Counted from the first letter of the stretch, positions 12,312 to 21,408 are shown. The stretch: DNA of 64,000 nucleotides from DASVTR01 sp036382855 (GCA_036382855.1 DASVPO010000006.1:186001-250000); one strand, 5' to 3'. Numbers and translations: made by a program. The notes: a model not told the origin generated them from the sequence alone.

Positions 12312-12964
12312 GCCTCTCCTTAGTCTAGCAACAGATTATAGGCACTGGTTAACGCGTCAAATGAGCCTCAAGCGCATCAGCGCACGAGCCGAACCATCTC
12401 TCGCTTAAGGTTTTAGCAGCGGTTCAAATAATTATTGCTTTTCTGATTCGCGCGGTGTAGTCTAGCGCCCAATCAACGGGGCTGTTTCCACACGAACTGA
12501 CTGCAACCGCCTGACGGCAAAAATTTAGAGGCTGACTCGAAGGGGATTCGGTCAATCTTAACGACCTCGTGATGATGCTCTTCTTCAAATGTAATTTTTG
12601 CGAATCAAGCACAAGTAGACGTTTTCAAATCCTCCCTGTCAGAGATGATTTCTACAGGCAGAGGATGCAAAAAGTCGAGCCGGGGCTGGCAAATCGGAAC
12701 GCACAAAAGCCAAGACGGTGGATGCTGTGAGCAGTCGCAAGTTCGGGCGAGCCTGAAAGCTATCGCCCGGCCTCTCGCGCCTACTCCGGCTGTTTTGGAC
12801 CAGAAGCCTGAGCGTCGCTGAGCGTCTTATTAATTAAGATTGTCAGAGGACACAACGCGATTTTTAGTAACAACATCTCTCAGGCTTTTGACCGTGACGG
12901 CAAAACGGGAGCCGCCCGCTAGTGTTCAGCCTCGGCTAGTTGAACCTACCTCAGAGGAGATTGT
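12312..12964. other. Long intergenic leader with hairpins upstream of the multicopper oxidase
   Basis: A 653-base gap between divergent genes. It contains several short stems: 12744-12750 with 12763-12769; 12906-12909 with 12915-12918; and 12924-12928 with 12941-12945 (this last enclosing AGCC/GGCT). The last two lie directly upstream of the ribosome site of the oxidase gene. No known riboswitch consensus could be matched with confidence. A short minus-strand frame at 12424-12612 has no coding support. Confidence 0.4.
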
Positions 12965-15097
12965 ATGAAGGAAGAATTCGGTATGAGTCAAAGGTCGCAC
13001 ACAAACGCCCCTGCAAGCGAGGTCAGTTCCAGACGGAGACTGTCGCGCAGTCGCTCTGCGGGCACGAGCTTAATTGTCGCGCTGATGCTTATTCTGTTCT
13101 GCTTCGCCATAGCCGCCGGACAAACACCGACGCCGACGCCCATACCGCCACCCTGCGTTTCAAAACCATTAGTGCAGCCGCCGGACATCACGCCGACCGA
13201 CGCGAGAATAAAATCGGCGCTCGTCATCAGGATGAAGACCTGGAACTGGCTCGTTAAGGATAAGACTGCGGGAACACCCGTGCCCGTCGCAGGCACGAGG
13301 CCCACGCTCGACGTGCCGCCTATCTGTTCATACCGCACGCAGCAGAAGGATAAGGACAACAAGCCCGTCGTTGATAAGGACGGAAATCCTGTCCTTGTGA
13401 CGTTGACCGCGCAGGTCTTCACGACGAAGCTTCGCACCTACGGCTATCCGAAAGACCCTGCCAAGTGGGACGACCCCGTTTATCTCAGCAAGGATGAGAA
13501 TATCAACTGGGTCATTCCCGGCCCGACCTTTCATCTCAAACCCGGACAGGGCATGGACCTCTCGCTCTACAACGCGCTCGACCCGAAAGGCGCTCGCCTG
13601 CACAACTGCGACGACCCCGGCGCAGCGCCGCGCAACTTCGATGCCTATCCAAACTGCTTCCACGGCAACAATGTCACCAACATGCACTTCCACGGCCTGA
13701 GGGTTTCGCCTCGTCCGCCGCAGGACAACATCTTCTTGGAACTCTACCCTGCGAAGGACCCGAATAATCCGCCGAAGATTTGCGTTAAGGATGGCAACGA
13801 GGCCGACGGCTGCTACCAGACGAGCCTCGACCCCATCCCTGACATACAGGCCATCGGCACACACTGGTATCACCCGCACAAACATGGCGCGACCGCCCTT
13901 CAGGTGATGAACGGAATGGTCGGAGCGCTGCTCGTCGAAGGCCCTTACGATAGGGAACTAAACGACGCGATTGGCAAGGTGACGAAGCAGCCAGACGTTG
14001 AGCCGGAGCAGAAGCTTCTGGTCATTCAACAACTACGCTCGGAGGTTAACTTCCTTAACAAAGTGCCGGGCGGTTTCGGCGGACAGTTCTGGGTCAACGG
14101 CCAGCGCCAGCCCGTTATCCAGATGAGGCCGGGAGAGATACAGCGTTGGCGTTTCGTCGGCGCGATCCAGCAGCTCGGCGGCTTTCAGGCGCTACAGTTC
14201 AACACCACCAAGATGCGTTCGCGTCAGATCGCGCAGGACGGCGTTCCCTTCCATCCCAAAAACTACGCAAAGCAGCCCTTGAATCTCATCTCGCCGAATA
14301 CGGTGATGGATTTGTCTTTGTTGAGAAACGACGGCAAGAATCCTTTCCCGCCGTTTCCGGGCGGCGCGACCGCCGAGCAGATTGAGGAGAATGCGGTCTA
14401 CACCATCGCTCCCGGCACGCGTGTTGACCTGCTCGTCGTCGCTCCCAAAGACAAAGGAATTTATGTTCTGGACTATACGCCGGTCGGGCAGATTTCACCG
14501 ATTCCGGCCAGCGTCCGCGACCCGCAAGTGCTGGCAGATGTTGATGCCAATAACCTGCTGCTGGTCGAGGTCACGGATAACAAAACTGGCGGCGCGATCT
14601 GCAAGGACGTTGACGACTGTTTGCAGAACATCACGCTGCCGAATTTGCCAGACTATCTGCGCGACATTGACCCTGAGCCGCAGAAGAAAGACAAGCTGAC
14701 TTTCCAGATGAATCCCGGCCCTCCCAATACGGTTAACGATGCAGGCTCGAAGGTCTTTATTGACAACAGGCTCTTCAACCCCGGTTTCATAGACCATCGT
14801 GTGAGTTTGCGACAGCCCGAACAGTGGGTCGTTGCGAACACTAGCGGTATCCCGCATCCGTTTCACATCCACGTCAATCCGTTCCAGTTGACGAAGGTGA
14901 TGGATAAGAATCTGGAAGCGCCGTGGGTCTGGTTTGACGTGTTCCCGATTCCGATTCAAAAGTCTGGCAGCACGACCATCGGCTCGATCACGATCCGGCA
15001 GCGCTTCATCGGGTTTACAGGCAAATTCGTCCTACACTGCCACATCCTCGGCCACGAAGACCGCGGCATGATGCAAAACGTGCTGGTCGTACCATAG
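12965..15097 (+). CDS. Multicopper oxidase, exported
   Basis: The 710-residue protein has all four copper-binding segments in order: MHFHGLRV near residue 239, HWYHPHKHG near 300, HPFHIHVNPF near 630 and HCHILGHEDRGMM near 692. This means a type 1 copper (with the Met after the last segment) and a trinuclear centre. An N-terminal signal or anchor follows a basic stretch (TSLIVALMLILFCFAIAAG), and a TPTPTP spacer leads into the mature part. AGAGGAG lies five bases before the ATG. It probably oxidises phenolics, metals or siderophore-type compounds with reduction of O2 to water outside the cytoplasm; sequence alone does not give the substrate. A tectonin-like gene follows after 27 bases, so the two form an operon. 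Confidence 0.92.
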   Translation: MKEEFGMSQRSHTNAPASEVSSRRRLSRSRSAGTSLIVALMLILFCFAIAAGQTPTPTPIPPPCVSKPLVQPPDITPTDARIKSALVIRMKTWNWLVKDKTAGTPVPVAGTRPTLDVPPICSYRTQQKDKDNKPVVDKDGNPVLVTLTAQVFTTKLRTYGYPKDPAKWDDPVYLSKDENINWVIPGPTFHLKPGQGMDLSLYNALDPKGARLHNCDDPGAAPRNFDAYPNCFHGNNVTNMHFHGLRVSPRPPQDNIFLELYPAKDPNNPPKICVKDGNEADGCYQTSLDPIPDIQAIGTHWYHPHKHGATALQVMNGMVGALLVEGPYDRELNDAIGKVTKQPDVEPEQKLLVIQQLRSEVNFLNKVPGGFGGQFWVNGQRQPVIQMRPGEIQRWRFVGAIQQLGGFQALQFNTTKMRSRQIAQDGVPFHPKNYAKQPLNLISPNTVMDLSLLRNDGKNPFPPFPGGATAEQIEENAVYTIAPGTRVDLLVVAPKDKGIYVLDYTPVGQISPIPASVRDPQVLADVDANNLLLVEVTDNKTGGAICKDVDDCLQNITLPNLPDYLRDIDPEPQKKDKLTFQMNPGPPNTVNDAGSKVFIDNRLFNPGFIDHRVSLRQPEQWVVANTSGIPHPFHIHVNPFQLTKVMDKNLEAPWVWFDVFPIPIQKSGSTTIGSITIRQRFIGFTGKFVLHCHILGHEDRGMMQNVLVVP

Positions 15098-15124
15098 CGC
15101 TTCCATAGAAGGAGGAATCAACAG

Positions 15125-15904
15125 ATGAGCAACAACCCTTGGCAGTTAGCCAAAGGACAAACACTCACACAAATCTCCGCCAGCAGCGGAGCGTATATCT
15201 GGGGCGTTGATGCCGACGGCAATGCATGGCGCTATCGCACAACCGTTGACCCGAAATCTACGAGCGGCCAACTCATCTACCAGTGGGCGCAGGCTCCTGC
15301 TCCTGCTCCGGGCGTGGCGCTCAGCAATATCTCTGTCGGAATAGACGGCACGGTCTACGCCGTTGACGATCAGGGACGCATCTACACCACTTCGAGCGGC
15401 GGCGGTTCGGGCGGCCCCGTTGACCCGAATACGAAGAAACAGATCATGCTGCCGTGGACAACGGCCATCGGCAACCTCATGCAGATTGCCGTCGGCTCGT
15501 CTTCGCTCATCTGGGGCCTTGATACGGCCAATAATATTTACAGAGCGGTCGTTGACGGCACGGGCAAGATTACGAGCTGGCAGAAGGTTGACGGAAGCCT
15601 GAAGTGGATTTCGGTCGCGGGTGACGGGACGATTTACGGCGTCAACAGCGTCAACAAAATATTCAAGTACACGGGTGGAAAAACGTGGACTCCCGTTGCC
15701 GGATCGCTGACGCAGGTTTCCGTCGGAGATGTCTCGCGCATTTGGGGCATTAACGACGAGACAGAGATTTACCAGTTTGTCTTCAACAATGGCGAGTCAG
15801 GCTGGGAGAAAGTTCCGGGCAACATGATAAACATCGCGGTCGGCGGCGACGGCGTTGTTTACGGCGTCGGCGAAGGCGGCAAGGTTTACTACTACGAAGA
15901 GTAA
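15125..15904 (+). CDS. Tectonin-repeat beta-propeller protein
   Basis: The 259-residue protein consists of about six repeats of roughly 35-45 residues, alternating between an IWGVDADGNAWRY-like and a GTVYAVDDQGRIYTT-like pattern. This is the signature of tectonin/TECPR repeats, expected to form a six-bladed propeller; fungal and animal tectonins bind O-methylated sugars and bacterial surfaces. No signal peptide is visible. It has a very strong ribosome site (AAGGAGG) and lies 27 bases after the multicopper oxidase, then ends in a strong terminator, so it is the second gene of a two-gene operon. Partnership with the oxidase is inferred from position; the ligand is unknown. Confidence 0.8.
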   Translation: MSNNPWQLAKGQTLTQISASSGAYIWGVDADGNAWRYRTTVDPKSTSGQLIYQWAQAPAPAPGVALSNISVGIDGTVYAVDDQGRIYTTSSGGGSGGPVDPNTKKQIMLPWTTAIGNLMQIAVGSSSLIWGLDTANNIYRAVVDGTGKITSWQKVDGSLKWISVAGDGTIYGVNSVNKIFKYTGGKTWTPVAGSLTQVSVGDVSRIWGINDETEIYQFVFNNGESGWEKVPGNMINIAVGGDGVVYGVGEGGKVYYYEE

Positions 15905-15966
15905 GCGTGCCGTGTTAGCTCAACTCTCAGAAAGCCTGAGCCGGAAGACAGAGCATATCTCTCATC

Positions 15967-16006
15967 GAACGGGGCCGCATCATTCGTGCGGCCCCGTTCG
16001 CTTTTG
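15967..16006 (+). terminator. Rho-independent terminator after the tectonin-like gene
   Basis: A perfect 13-bp GC-rich stem (15967-15979 and 15987-15999) with a 7-nt loop is followed by GCTTTTGT. It closes the oxidase-tectonin operon. Confidence 0.88.
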
Positions 16007-16124
16007 TCTCTTTCAGGAAAGCGAACCTAAACCTTAAACCCCGCATCGCAAGCTTGTCACTGCTCTATGGAGGGCGTAAGGTGTTGGAAAGCATGCTGCT
16101 CGAAGCTGAAAGAAGTTAGAACGA

Positions 16125-17357
16125 ATGAAGAGTAAATACCTGTCGTTGCTGTTTGCGCTTGCGGGCGCGCTCTTAATTTTTCACAGCGCAACGTTTGCGC
16201 AGTCAGGCTCGACGCGCCCGCGCCGCGTTAATCCGCAGCCGGCCTCCGGCGCAAACACGGACAACGAGCGTCCATCAAGGCCGGTCGAGACGCCGACCGT
16301 CGTTGCCAGCACCAGCAGGCAGCGCCCCGCTCCGGGCGATGTGGCCGATACCTCGCACGCCTTCTCGCTCTTACAGCAGAAACAGTTTGCGGCGGCCGCG
16401 AAGGAAGCCAAACAACTCGCCGCCAGCTATCCTGAAGACTCCGAAACGTGGAAGATAGCGGGCTTTGCCGAGATGAATCTGAAGCAGTATGCGGAGGCAG
16501 CGGCAGACCTTCAGCGTGCGCTCGATTTGCAGCGCGCCGCCGGAAAAGAAGACCCTTACACAGTTGATATGCTCGCGCAGGCTTACGTGCAGACGGAAAA
16601 GTTTGACCTCGCGCTGCCCCTGCTCACCGTTGCGACGACGCGCAGGGGCGCGAAGCCCGACGCCGCGCTCGTCTATTATCGCGGCCTCGCAGAATACCGC
16701 ACGAACCGCAAAGCGGAAGCCGAACGCACTTTCGCAGGATTAGTCAAAGATAATCCGCGCGATGCCGCCGCGCTCTACTTTCTAGGCCAGATAGCCTACG
16801 AGAGAAACGACCTTGACGCTGCCATCTCCGCGCTCAACCGAGCGACCTTGAGCGATGCGCGCTCGCCCTCCGCATGGTCGCTGCTTGCGACCGCTTACCT
16901 GCGTCGTGCTGCTACCAACGCCGCCAATCCCGTCAAGGCCGATGCAGACTATCTCAACGCCGTGCGCGCGGGCGAAGGCTTGACGCGCATCAAGACAGAC
17001 CCGGCAGCGCTGATGCTCCTTAGTCAGGCATTAATCGGTGCTAAGCAGTATGCGCGCGCGGCGACGACGCTGGAACGCGTTGCCGCTGGTCCAGAAGCCA
17101 GCGGCGTTGTGCTCTACTGGCTCGGCGTCGCACATTCGCGCGCCAAGAATTTCCCCAAAGCCACAGCCGCCCTCGAACGTGCGGCCGCGCAGACGCCCGA
17201 CGACGTTAACATCTACCGCGAACTAGGCTACGCCTACGAAGTCTCCAAGCAATACGCCAAAGCGCTCACTGCTTACCAGAAAGGCGCGGAGCTTGCGCCC
17301 AACGATACGGACTTTCAACAGGCGGTCGAGCGCGTCAAACCCTACGCTCAACAATAG
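16125..17357 (+). CDS. Exported TPR-repeat protein
   Basis: The 410-residue protein has a signal peptide (about 1-25, ending TFAQS), a Pro/Ser/Thr-rich linker to about residue 75, then successive tetratricopeptide units up to the C-terminus (for example ETWKIAGFAEMNLKQYAEAAADLQRALDL and NIYRELGYAYEVSKQYAKALTAYQKGAEL). It is probably a periplasmic scaffold for protein-protein contacts; no enzymatic domain is present. The ATG has only a weak ribosome site. Its stop codon overlaps the first heptamer of an intergenic repeat hairpin at 17356-17434. Confidence 0.85.
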   Translation: MKSKYLSLLFALAGALLIFHSATFAQSGSTRPRRVNPQPASGANTDNERPSRPVETPTVVASTSRQRPAPGDVADTSHAFSLLQQKQFAAAAKEAKQLAASYPEDSETWKIAGFAEMNLKQYAEAAADLQRALDLQRAAGKEDPYTVDMLAQAYVQTEKFDLALPLLTVATTRRGAKPDAALVYYRGLAEYRTNRKAEAERTFAGLVKDNPRDAAALYFLGQIAYERNDLDAAISALNRATLSDARSPSAWSLLATAYLRRAATNAANPVKADADYLNAVRAGEGLTRIKTDPAALMLLSQALIGAKQYARAATTLERVAAGPEASGVVLYWLGVAHSRAKNFPKATAALERAAAQTPDDVNIYRELGYAYEVSKQYAKALTAYQKGAELAPNDTDFQQAVERVKPYAQQ

Positions 17358-17434
17358 TCCAATGTCCAAAGTCCAATGTCCGAGGTCAGGAATTATCATT
17401 TTGACTTTAGACTTTGGACATTGGACTTTGGACT
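17356..17434. repeat. Heptamer-phased intergenic hairpin (site 1)
   Basis: The left arm reads as 7-nt units AGTCCAA, TGTCCAA, AGTCCAA, TGTCCGA; the right arm as TTGACTT, TAGACTT, TGGACAT, TGGACTT, TGGACTG. Eighteen bases (17356-17373) pair perfectly with 17410-17427. It overlaps the stop codon of the preceding TPR gene and could act as a terminator. Confidence 0.8.
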
Positions 17435-17456
17435 GAAATGCAGTAGCATTTCCGGC

Positions 17457-17966
17457 ATGAAAAAGATTTTCTTTCGCCCGCGCGTGCGGCGCGTGTGGGC
17501 CACAGCAATCACCTCTTTCGCCGCTCTACTGATTTTCGCGCAGTCTGCCGGTGCGGCCAGTTGGAACAACATAGAGCCTTTGAAATCGCGCCGCGCAGAT
17601 GTCGAGCGCGCACTGGGTCGGCCTCTTAGAGACCAGCCCGGTCAGGAAGGAACTCTTCAATTCAAGGTCGCGGGCGGCACGGTCACAATCGCCTTCGTCA
17701 CAGCGCGTTTCGTCGCCAACAAAAAACTGGCGCGCGATGTCGAAGGCACTGTCTTGCAGATTATCCTGCAACATGATAATTCAAACGACACGCCGGAATC
17801 GCTCGGCCTGCCCGGCAAGCGCGGCTTCGAGCGCGAGGAACGACAGGGTGCGGTCATCTACAGCAATCTCAAAGACGGCATCCTCTACACCTTCTACAAC
17901 GGCAAGCTCAAGACCACTCGCTACACTCCCTCATCCGAACAACTCGGACGGGCAAGAAGAGGATGA
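17457..17966 (+). CDS. Small exported protein of unknown function
   Basis: This 169-residue protein has a basic N-terminus and hydrophobic segment (ATAITSFAALLIFAQSAGAA), consistent with export, followed by a compact domain containing WNNIEPLKSRRADVERALGRPL and GTLQFKVAGGTVTIAFVTARF. I do not recognise a named family. The open frame extends upstream to 17376, but that part is derived from the repeat hairpin, so the internal ATG at 17457 is preferred; no strong ribosome site is visible for either. It sits between two heptamer-repeat hairpins. Confidence 0.65.
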   Translation: MKKIFFRPRVRRVWATAITSFAALLIFAQSAGAASWNNIEPLKSRRADVERALGRPLRDQPGQEGTLQFKVAGGTVTIAFVTARFVANKKLARDVEGTVLQIILQHDNSNDTPESLGLPGKRGFEREERQGAVIYSNLKDGILYTFYNGKLKTTRYTPSSEQLGRARRG

Positions 17967-17970
17967 AAAT

Positions 17971-18054
17971 AGTGATGAGTGATGAGTAATGAGTGATGCG
18001 TAAGAAGCAAACTGCTTTTTACTCATCACTCATCACTCATCACTCATCACTCGT
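17971..18054. repeat. Heptamer-phased intergenic hairpin (site 2)
   Basis: The left arm (17971-17998) is AGTGATG-type heptamers; the right arm (18021-18051) is ACTCATC-type heptamers, nearly perfectly complementary. The spacer contains AAGCAAACTGCTTTTT. The same family recurs at 58455-58543. It separates the small exported protein from nurA, whose start codon lies just after the array. Confidence 0.85.
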
Positions 18055-18058
18055 CCCG

Positions 18059-19273
18059 ATGTTATACCCCGGTCTTCTAACACAGGCGCTTGAGGATAAG
18101 CGCGAGGATTTCACGAGCTTTGACCGCGCGTGGCGCGATGACGTGCGCGAGTATGCGCGGCGGTTGCTGATGCTTGGCGGGCGAACGTCCGCTGATGTTC
18201 GTGCAGCGACGCATCTACAGCCTGCGCCGGGTGCTTTGCCGTCCGACGAGTTGGAGCATTCGGGCTCGATGGTCATAGAGTTTGCGGAGCGTTGGCGCAA
18301 CCATGAGGAAGCGCGGCGTTGGGCCGTCGAAGCATTGCGTGGGCGTGTGACCTTCGCGGCAGACGGCAGCCAGCTTCTTCCGGGCAGGGAAATCTCTATG
18401 CCTGTGGCCGCCGTGCAGGTCGCATGGTTTGAAAATCCGCACACGCTTGAGGGCAACTACGAGAAGCAAGCTGATTTTTCCATCATCTCCCCGGCGGAGT
18501 TTCTGGAAGGGACGGACGATCACATCGGCGCTGATACGGTTGTCGGCTTTCGTCGTTTCAAGTTGGAGATAGAGGTTCTGAAAAAATTTCTGTTGCGGCG
18601 CAAGGGCTGGCGCGAGCGCGGGGAGCGCGTGCCCGTCGCTTTTTTCGACGGCTCGCTGCTCATCTCCTTCGGCCTGCCGCAGACGAAGATTCAGGACGCC
18701 TACGTCGGCTCGATAATCGAGTTGGTCCAACTCTCGCGCGAGACGGAAGTGCCCGTCGTCGGGTTTATAGACCAATCTTACGCGCGAGACCTCGTGCGTC
18801 TGCTCGACACGCTTGACGAAAACGGCGCGCGCCGCAGCCATTCACTTTACGATGCCCAACTCCTGAGCGCCGGAACAGATGGCGCACGTCCACCTCTGGA
18901 AAGCTGGGGAATGCGCACCACTTTCTGCTATTGTCTGCGTGAAGGGCTAAGCAAATATTTCGTTGACGAACGCGGGCAGCCCCTTATCGGCTTCACCTAT
19001 TTACAGACGACCGGCACGGGCACGCCCGCGCGCCTTGACGTTCCTTCGTGGGTTTACGAGGCCGGTTTGCTGGAAGATGTGTTGGACGCCGTGCGCGCGG
19101 AATGCGTCTGCGGCCTCGGCTATCCTTACGCGATTGAGACGGCCGATGCGGCAGCCGTCATCACCTCGCGCGACCGCGAACAATTCCTGCGCCTCGTGCA
19201 GGAGTTTGCTGAAAAAGAGAGCTTCTCTTTTCGCGTCTCGCGCAAAGCCGCCAGCAAGGTTAGACGCCGTTAA
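18059..19273 (+). CDS. NurA-domain 5'-3' nuclease
   Basis: The 404-residue protein has the NurA signature: FAADGSQLLPGRE near residue 100 (the DGS metal-binding motif), VAFFDGSLLISF near residue 200, VVGFIDQSYARDL and, near the end, GLGYPYAIETADAAAVITSRDREQFL. NurA works with the HerA translocase in end resection in archaea and several bacterial phyla. The longer frame from 17993 is translated repeat sequence, so the ATG at 18059 is taken as the start; there is no clear ribosome site, perhaps because the repeat replaced it. The next two genes lie on the same strand. No HerA is present in this window. Confidence 0.82.
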   Translation: MLYPGLLTQALEDKREDFTSFDRAWRDDVREYARRLLMLGGRTSADVRAATHLQPAPGALPSDELEHSGSMVIEFAERWRNHEEARRWAVEALRGRVTFAADGSQLLPGREISMPVAAVQVAWFENPHTLEGNYEKQADFSIISPAEFLEGTDDHIGADTVVGFRRFKLEIEVLKKFLLRRKGWRERGERVPVAFFDGSLLISFGLPQTKIQDAYVGSIIELVQLSRETEVPVVGFIDQSYARDLVRLLDTLDENGARRSHSLYDAQLLSAGTDGARPPLESWGMRTTFCYCLREGLSKYFVDERGQPLIGFTYLQTTGTGTPARLDVPSWVYEAGLLEDVLDAVRAECVCGLGYPYAIETADAAAVITSRDREQFLRLVQEFAEKESFSFRVSRKAASKVRRR

Positions 19274-19305
19274 CTAAGTCTGGTAAATTTCGCCTGTGGG
19301 TTTCT

Positions 19306-19863
19306 ATGCAGAGCATCACACACGAGCAAGATGAATCCGGCTCCCGCTCGCCTGAGTTGATACGGGAGCGTGAATGCCCTGCGTGCGGCACGACGGCGCG
19401 GCGCGCGGCGGCCCGCTTTTGTGCGACCTGCGGGCGCACGCTCACAGACGGTTATCTCCCCGCCGATTCTCTGCGCGCCTCCTACTACCTGCAACAACAG
19501 CAACTCTTGAAACAAAGCCAGCAGAGAACAGAAACGCGCCAGCAGCCGCAACAGCAGCAACGGCCCCTACAGCAGCAGCAACGCTCGCAAGCCAAACCGT
19601 TCTCTCAAGCGCCCGCCGTCAACGGGGCTTCCGTGACGGCGCTCGCTTTTGTTACCTACTCTCTCGTCCCCTACCTCGGCATACTTTTCTGTCCGGGCGC
19701 GATATTCATGGGCGGCATCGGCCTGCTCAACTGGCATCGCGCGCCGTATCGCGGAGGGCGTCGCGCCGCTTACGCCGGCATCGTCTTCGGCCTCATTATT
19801 CTCTGCGCGCAAATTTTCCTGTGGTGGATTCTCTACAAAGTCCCGCAGTGGGCGAGGTTGTGA
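19306..19863 (+). CDS. Zinc-ribbon membrane protein with glutamine-rich linker
   Basis: The 185-residue protein starts with a four-cysteine zinc ribbon (CPACG...CATCG, about residues 24-45), continues with a linker extremely rich in glutamine (about 60-100), and ends with two hydrophobic segments, resembling DUF4190-type membrane domains (GILFCPGAIFMGGIGLLNWH; YAGIVFGLIILCAQIFLWWIL). It is probably an inner-membrane protein with the zinc ribbon in the cytoplasm. It begins 32 bases after nurA and may be co-transcribed. Function is unknown. Confidence 0.75.
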   Translation: MQSITHEQDESGSRSPELIRERECPACGTTARRAAARFCATCGRTLTDGYLPADSLRASYYLQQQQLLKQSQQRTETRQQPQQQQRPLQQQQRSQAKPFSQAPAVNGASVTALAFVTYSLVPYLGILFCPGAIFMGGIGLLNWHRAPYRGGRRAAYAGIVFGLIILCAQIFLWWILYKVPQWARL

Positions 19864-19929
19864 AACGAGAGCGCCGGAATTTAGAAGAGACTGCTGCACG
19901 CGTGCCCGGCTTGCTTCCGAGTTTTCTGT

Positions 19930-19973
19930 CCTTCATGCTTTAGCTTTTAGCCCCTGACTCCCGACTCCTGTTC
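19930..19973. repeat. Single-arm heptamer remnant
   Basis: The segment reads in 7-nt phase as TGCTTTA, GCTTTTA, GCCCCTG, ACTCCCG, ACTCCTG just before the next gene. It resembles one arm of the hairpins elsewhere in the window but has no complementary partner nearby. Confidence 0.45.
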
Positions 19974-19975
19974 TT

Positions 19976-20581
19976 ATGAAGCTTGCGAAGATTGTTAAAT
20001 CGAATTCCCACGTTGATTATGTAGGGCGTGTGATTGACGCGTTAGACGCTGATGAGCCGCCTGCTGCCGTTGATTACGGATTCGCGCAGTTTGTTTCCAT
20101 GCCGCTTGACGACGAAGAGGTCATCGGCGTTATTTACAACTCGCTGCTCGCAAATCCAGATTACGGAAACTTCGGGCCGCGTCTGTCTCCGCTCCCGGAT
20201 TTGTCAATCCTCACGCCGGATTACCTGAACGAGCAAGGGCTGCTTGTCGGAATTCTGCTTCTCGGCTGGCGCAGTAGTATTAGTAGTAGCGCGAAGGGTG
20301 TAAACCATCAGGGCGTGCCGCGACGGGTCGTTCCTGTTAATCAGGAAGTCTATCGTCTGGCGGACGAAGACGTGTTCCGCTTTCACAAGGGCGAGGACGG
20401 GCGCGTCCACCTGCACTACTACTCGCAGATTATCACTCACGCAGGGCCGTTTGCCGTGCCCCTCATCGAAGCCATCATCGAACAGCTTGAACCGGCCTGC
20501 GAAGCAGAGGAGCGGCAGCGGCTCTGTGTCTTAAAACAGGCTCTGGTCTGGCAACGCACCGTCGGCGGAATGCGTCTTTAA
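19976..20581 (+). CDS. Conserved hypothetical protein, possible HerA/NurA-associated barrel protein
   Basis: The 201-residue soluble protein begins KLAKIVKSNSHVDYVGRVIDALD, followed by YGFAQFVSM and EEVIGVIYNSLLANPDYGNFGPRLSP. This looks like the HAS-barrel (HerA-ATP-synthase barrel) type of domain, and similar genes in other phyla sit next to nurA. This is recognition by memory, not a computed match. It has no signal peptide or catalytic motif. It lies 112 bases after the zinc-ribbon gene on the same strand, two genes downstream of nurA, and its job may be to adapt NurA to a translocase. Confidence in the gene is high, in the assignment low. Confidence 0.6.
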   Translation: MKLAKIVKSNSHVDYVGRVIDALDADEPPAAVDYGFAQFVSMPLDDEEVIGVIYNSLLANPDYGNFGPRLSPLPDLSILTPDYLNEQGLLVGILLLGWRSSISSSAKGVNHQGVPRRVVPVNQEVYRLADEDVFRFHKGEDGRVHLHYYSQIITHAGPFAVPLIEAIIEQLEPACEAEERQRLCVLKQALVWQRTVGGMRL

Positions 20582-20757
20582 GATAATCAGTTGGCTATCA
20601 GCCGACAGGATTCAGCGAAAACAGGACCGTGCTGCTATTATAAACAAGCCTCAGCAGCCTAGCGCGTCCGTGAAAGGTCTAAAACTAAAGAGAAAATTGA
20701 AGGCTGACAAGCCCTGTGGCTTGAAGCTGATGCCTATATTTTTGAGGGGAGATAAAA

Positions 20758-21381
20758 ATGAAAAAGCTTTATTACATGACGTTGCTCGCGTTGCTCATGA
20801 TGTCTGCGTCGAGCGCAGCGTTCGGCCAGCGTCCGCGCGTGGCAGACGATACGCCGACGACGACGCCACAGCAGCAGCAGGACGCTTCCGCCAAGCCGCA
20901 GCCGACTCCGCCGCCCGCGCCCAAGTTTGCCAAAGCGAAATACATGGGCGGCTACTTCGGACTCAAGCAGAAACAGGAAGGCTCGCTCAGCTTCGACGAC
21001 CGCAACCAGCGTCTCGTCTTCCGCGACAAGCAGGAGCGCGAGGTCATCTCGCTTTCCTACGATGCCGTGCTCGCAACCTTCGCAGACTCAGAAGAGCGCA
21101 GGGCTTTGGGGCCGGGAGCGCAGACGGCCGTCGGCGCTGCCGGTATCTTGGGTTTGCCGACGCTGTTGTTCAAAAAGAAGTTTGAGTATTTAACTATTCA
21201 ATACAAAGACCCGGACACGGGCGTTGACGGCACGACACAGTTTAAGATGAAGGACAAGGAACTCGTGAGGTCAATGGCCCACACGCTCGCAGACAAGGCC
21301 GGATTGGCCCAACGCGGTCAGGTCTACGTGCGCCGCAAAGATGCTCCGACCAGAAGCGAGAATAAAGAGACAGAGCCGTAA
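20758..21381 (+). CDS. Exported protein of unknown function
   Basis: The 207-residue protein has a signal peptide (MKKLYYMTLLALLMMSAS..., cleavage near AAFGQ), a Pro/Thr/Gln-rich linker, and a domain beginning KYMGGYFGLKQKQEGSLSFDDRNQRLVFRDKQ, suggestive of a PH-like beta-barrel, with a glycine-rich hydrophobic stretch (GPGAQTAVGAAGILGLPTLLF) in the middle. I do not recognise a named family. GAGGGGAG upstream of the ATG supports the start. A strong terminator follows. Confidence 0.72.
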   Translation: MKKLYYMTLLALLMMSASSAAFGQRPRVADDTPTTTPQQQQDASAKPQPTPPPAPKFAKAKYMGGYFGLKQKQEGSLSFDDRNQRLVFRDKQEREVISLSYDAVLATFADSEERRALGPGAQTAVGAAGILGLPTLLFKKKFEYLTIQYKDPDTGVDGTTQFKMKDKELVRSMAHTLADKAGLAQRGQVYVRRKDAPTRSENKETEP

Positions 21382-21408
21382 AACTTAACGACCTGCATTG
21401 CCAAAACG

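Noticed and set aside
12424..12612. Short minus-strand frame in the 12.3-13.0 kb gap.
   Set aside because: No ribosome site, no domain, and composition like non-coding sequence.
12640..12830. Possible c-di-GMP (GEMM) or cobalamin riboswitch upstream of the oxidase.
   Set aside because: There is a GGCAAA and a later AAAGCC, but the paired stem and the second helix of the GEMM consensus are missing, and no B12 box is found.
18215..18841. 208-codon minus-strand frame opposite nurA.
   Set aside because: Shadow of a gene with clear NurA motifs.
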